7,662 nucleotides of DNA from Cryomorphaceae bacterium. GTDB taxonomy: Bacteria > Bacteroidota > Bacteroidia > Flavobacteriales > Schleiferiaceae. The notes under the pieces were generated by a model. It saw only the letters and a list, made by a program, of their open reading frames with translations. It made no database searches and had not been told where the DNA came from. The position numbers and the translations under genes were made by a program. Positions 5,887 through 7,662 of the stretch are shown here, piece after piece. The DNA lies in contig DMQR01000039.1 in NCBI GenBank assembly GCA_003455605.1, forward strand, positions 1 to 7,662, written 5' to 3'. Numbering within the stretch: position 1 is the stretch's first letter; the number at the start of each line of letters is the position of its first letter.

Positions 5887-7430
5887 ATTAATTCGTTTTT
5901 CAAGGTTTGAAGCAGGTTGGTGAAATTTGCTTGTGGAGCGGCTTTAACACTAAAAAAGTTCAGAGCTTTTACTGCCTCAGCAGTGCGTTCACCAATGCAG
6001 ATAATAGGAGTCTCTTTAGGGAAATCGTTCTCTTGTAGTGCACTGCTTACTCCGAGTGGCGAAAAGGCTAAAATTGCATCCCAATTTTGCCTTGCAAGGC
6101 GGGGTGGTTTTACACTGTTTCGGTAGGTCATGATGTGCTCTATCCCATGCTTGTTCCAGTCTTGACTGGTGCGCTCAGCGCCGTAGTATATTGCAGTTCC
6201 TGGTTGCTTTTCTTGGTAGGCTTCCACCAATTCACTGCTGTTGCTGTAGGTGTTAATCCTCCCAGAGTAGCCGTTATTGATAAGTAAATCGGTTGCTTTT
6301 TGGCCAACGACCCAAATCTCACCGGGCATTTTACTCAGCTTATTTTTTAGTTGTTCAGCGCCGAAGGAACTCGCCACCATGGCAATGTCAGACGCCTTTA
6401 TTTCAAATGACATTGGAACTAGATCGAGCACTTTAATATCGTGTAGTTTCAGGTCCATTTCAAGGGCTAAAGAGCGCTGTTCTTTATCGATTTCTTTCAG
6501 ACACAACACGTCTTTAGGTAGCTGTGCACGGATTTCCTCCATTATTTTTGCGCCCCCATTCGCTAGTAATTCTTGAGCTGCAAGGTGTCCAGCTTCCTGC
6601 CACTGTTTAGATGGAATAGTACGGCTTACCGAAAGTTTACGCTGTCCGTCTATACTCAGCAGGGCGCCCTCAAAAGTGATGCCGCCTTTGATTGGTTGAC
6701 ATAAAGCGCCTAAGGGAGAGGCACACCCTGCTTCAACGGAGGCCATAAAGTCCCGTTCTACATGTGCGCAGACGTACGTCTCAGGGTGATTTATTTTACC
6801 AATAAATTCCTCTAGCTGAGGGTCGCCGTCTCTACCAATAACAGCCATAACGCCTTGTGCTGGAGCCGGGAGCATCCAGTCCAAGAGTTCGGCATTCTCG
6901 GGAAGAAGATTAATTCGTTTTAGCCCTGGCGCGCTAACAATTCCGCCATCGGTAGCGAGGATTTTTTCCACTCTCGTATGCATATTACCTCGTAAGTCTT
7001 TGAAAGTATGGTTTGGGTATTTACGCAGCCAAAATGCTTTACGGCGCGGAGAGCCGCTTAGTAGGGTGAGGTTTTCTTCTTTGGATTTTTTGCTATTGCC
7101 CGGAACAAATGCATCTAGAAATCCATCTCGTGGAAGGACTGCAAGTAGCTTTAGGCCCCTTGGAACATTTGTGGGGTAATCCTTGAGGCTGTGTACCCCG
7201 ATATCTGCCTTTCCGCTGAGGATGGCATCGTCTAGGGCTTTAGTGAAAACACCTGTTTGTCCTAGGTTTTGCAAGGAAGTGCTTTGGTCTTTGTCTCCTT
7301 TGGTTGAAATAGGAATAATGGGAAACGACCAATCGCTGTAGTTTTCTTCCAAACGGTCTATGACCTCATGAGTTTGGAAAAGGGCTAGTGGACTAGTGCG
7401 CGAGGCAATACGCAGTTTACGATCTTCCAT
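5883..7430 (-). CDS. hemCD: Fused hydroxymethylbilane synthase (HemC) and uroporphyrinogen-III synthase (HemD)
   Basis: This 515-residue protein carries out two successive steps. The HemC part joins four porphobilinogens into hydroxymethylbilane, and the HemD part closes the ring with inversion of ring D to give uroporphyrinogen III. Residues 1-300 are HemC: RIASRTSPLAL (Arg11), VHSLKD (Lys83 and the catalytic Asp84), GSPRR (Arg129, Arg130), LRGNMHTR (Arg147, Arg153), PAPAQG (188-193), and VEAGCASPLGA with Cys236, which binds the dipyrromethane cofactor. Residues from about 306 are HemD: a first strand (DVLCLKEI), TAIYYGAERTS (412-422), WDAILAFSPLGVSSAL (450-465) and IICIGERTAEAVKAL (476-490). 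HemD sequences vary greatly, so this part rests on fold-like pattern, the end motifs and context. Separate HemC is about 310 residues, so the extra 205 or so are a full second domain. The reading frame is continuous. The start lies inside hemA (14-base overlap), and the end overlaps hemE by four bases. Confidence 0.93.
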   Translation of the reverse strand: MEDRKLRIASRTSPLALFQTHEVIDRLEENYSDWSFPIIPISTKGDKDQSTSLQNLGQTGVFTKALDDAILSGKADIGVHSLKDYPTNVPRGLKLLAVLPRDGFLDAFVPGNSKKSKEENLTLLSGSPRRKAFWLRKYPNHTFKDLRGNMHTRVEKILATDGGIVSAPGLKRINLLPENAELLDWMLPAPAQGVMAVIGRDGDPQLEEFIGKINHPETYVCAHVERDFMASVEAGCASPLGALCQPIKGGITFEGALLSIDGQRKLSVSRTIPSKQWQEAGHLAAQELLANGGAKIMEEIRAQLPKDVLCLKEIDKEQRSLALEMDLKLHDIKVLDLVPMSFEIKASDIAMVASSFGAEQLKNKLSKMPGEIWVVGQKATDLLINNGYSGRINTYSNSSELVEAYQEKQPGTAIYYGAERTSQDWNKHGIEHIMTYRNSVKPPRLARQNWDAILAFSPLGVSSALQENDFPKETPIICIGERTAEAVKALNFFSVKAAPQANFTNLLQTLKNELI

Positions 7431-7662
7431 AAAGCTGCTTTTGAAGTTCTCTCAATAGCTTTGGGTTCTTTCTGATTCTTTCGAAAAGACGTGCTTCGAT
7501 TTTCCCGCTAATGCGCTCTATTTTTTCAAGATCTGTATGTTTGGCCGACCACTCTTTCTCCAATCGGTTTCGTAATTCTTTAATGATAGGAACTGCATCA
7601 ACAGCAAGCTCCCATTCTTTGTATTTGTCCAGTTCTTCTCTGATAATCTCATGCGCTCGTGG
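7417..7662 (-). CDS. hemA: Glutamyl-tRNA reductase, C-terminal part (cut by window edge)
   Basis: Only the last 81 codons are in the window; the gene continues beyond the right edge. Full-length HemA is roughly 400-420 residues and reduces glutamyl-tRNA with NADPH to glutamate-1-semialdehyde, the first committed step of the C5 pathway. The visible piece begins PRAHEIIREELDKY, continues through IIKELRNRLEKEW and LEKIERISGKIEARLFERI, and ends RELQKQLYGRS before TAA at 7419-7417. It is highly charged and helical, as expected for the dimerisation domain that forms the HemA spine. The catalytic cysteine and the NADPH domain lie outside the window. The last 14 bases overlap the start of hemC-hemD in another frame, which supports coupled translation. 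The identification rests on this C-terminal pattern together with its place at the head of the heme operon. Confidence 0.88.
   Translation of the reverse strand, partial: PRAHEIIREELDKYKEWELAVDAVPIIKELRNRLEKEWSAKHTDLEKIERISGKIEARLFERIRKNPKLLRELQKQLYGRS

Larger units (their letters stand above)
1674..7662 (-). other. Heme biosynthesis operon hemA-hemCD-hemE-hemF-hemB-hemL
   Basis: Six genes on the - strand follow one another with junctions of -14, -4, -1, +3 and +2 bases, leaving no room for internal terminators or ordinary promoters. The set covers glutamyl-tRNA to protoporphyrinogen IX except for oxidation to protoporphyrin and iron insertion. Stop and start codons share bases at hemC/hemE (ATGA) and hemE/hemF (TGATG), which suggests translational coupling. 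None of the starts has a recognisable Shine-Dalgarno sequence. The operon promoter lies beyond the right edge, and I see no clear intrinsic terminator directly after hemL. Confidence 0.9.

Noticed and set aside
6535..6539. GGAGG read on the - strand inside the HemC-HemD junction, as a ribosome binding site for a separate hemD
   Set aside because: It lies just after the internal ATG rather than before it. The next in-frame GTG is about 25 bases further on, too far for a Shine-Dalgarno site, and the other genes here do not use such sites. It is better explained as Glu codons (GAG GAA).
5917..6576. Several + strand open frames opposite the HemD part of the fusion
   Set aside because: They are antisense to a continuous, motif-bearing coding frame, overlap one another, and show no protein features.
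1..7662. CRISPR array, tRNA/rRNA gene, insertion sequence, phage or defence genes
   Set aside because: I saw no regularly spaced repeats, no tRNA-like cloverleaf, no transposase or integrase motifs and no terminal repeats. The window reads as core metabolic chromosome.

Overview
The window looks like ordinary chromosome from a member of the Bacteroidota, probably of the Flavobacteriales type. Four things suggest this: the HemA, HemB and MerC proteins read like that phylum, there is no Shine-Dalgarno sequence in front of most genes (start codons follow A/T-rich leaders), one promoter candidate matches the Bacteroidota -7 element TAnnTTTG, and a periplasmic-type lipoprotein is present. The assignment is inferred from sequence character, not from a search.

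Layout, left to right. Positions 1-192 are non-coding. They hold two well-formed intrinsic terminators on the + strand (stems at 10-33 and 91-111), which must end transcription from a gene outside the window, followed by the leader of the first gene. Positions 193-1086 (+) encode a putative exported lipoprotein of the endonuclease/exonuclease/phosphatase (EEP, DNase I-like) superfamily. Positions 1087-1220 are a convergent, non-coding gap with inverted repeats that may end transcription. Positions 1221-1598 (-) encode a four-helix MerC-family membrane protein. Just upstream of it is a perfect palindrome (TGCAACGCTGTTGCA) that overlaps a possible -7 box, resembling the operator of a metal-sensing repressor.

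Positions 1674-7662 (-) are a compact heme operon read right to left: hemA (only the last 81 codons are in the window), a hemC-hemD fusion, hemE, hemF, hemB and hemL. Neighbouring genes overlap by 14, 4 and 1 bases or are separated by 3 and 2 bases, so all six are surely co-transcribed and probably translationally coupled. Together they encode almost the whole C5 route: glutamyl-tRNA to glutamate-1-semialdehyde (HemA), to 5-aminolevulinate (HemL), to porphobilinogen (HemB), to hydroxymethylbilane and uroporphyrinogen III (HemC-HemD), to coproporphyrinogen III (HemE), to protoporphyrinogen IX (HemF, oxygen-dependent). Protoporphyrinogen oxidase and ferrochelatase are not in the window. HemF points to an organism that makes heme with oxygen present.

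I found no evidence of a new defence, mobile or RNA system. The points most worth a second look are the almost linker-free HemC-HemD fusion, the operator-like palindrome at the merC promoter, the HemB metal site without cysteines, and the EEP lipoprotein with many cysteines and a very short tether.
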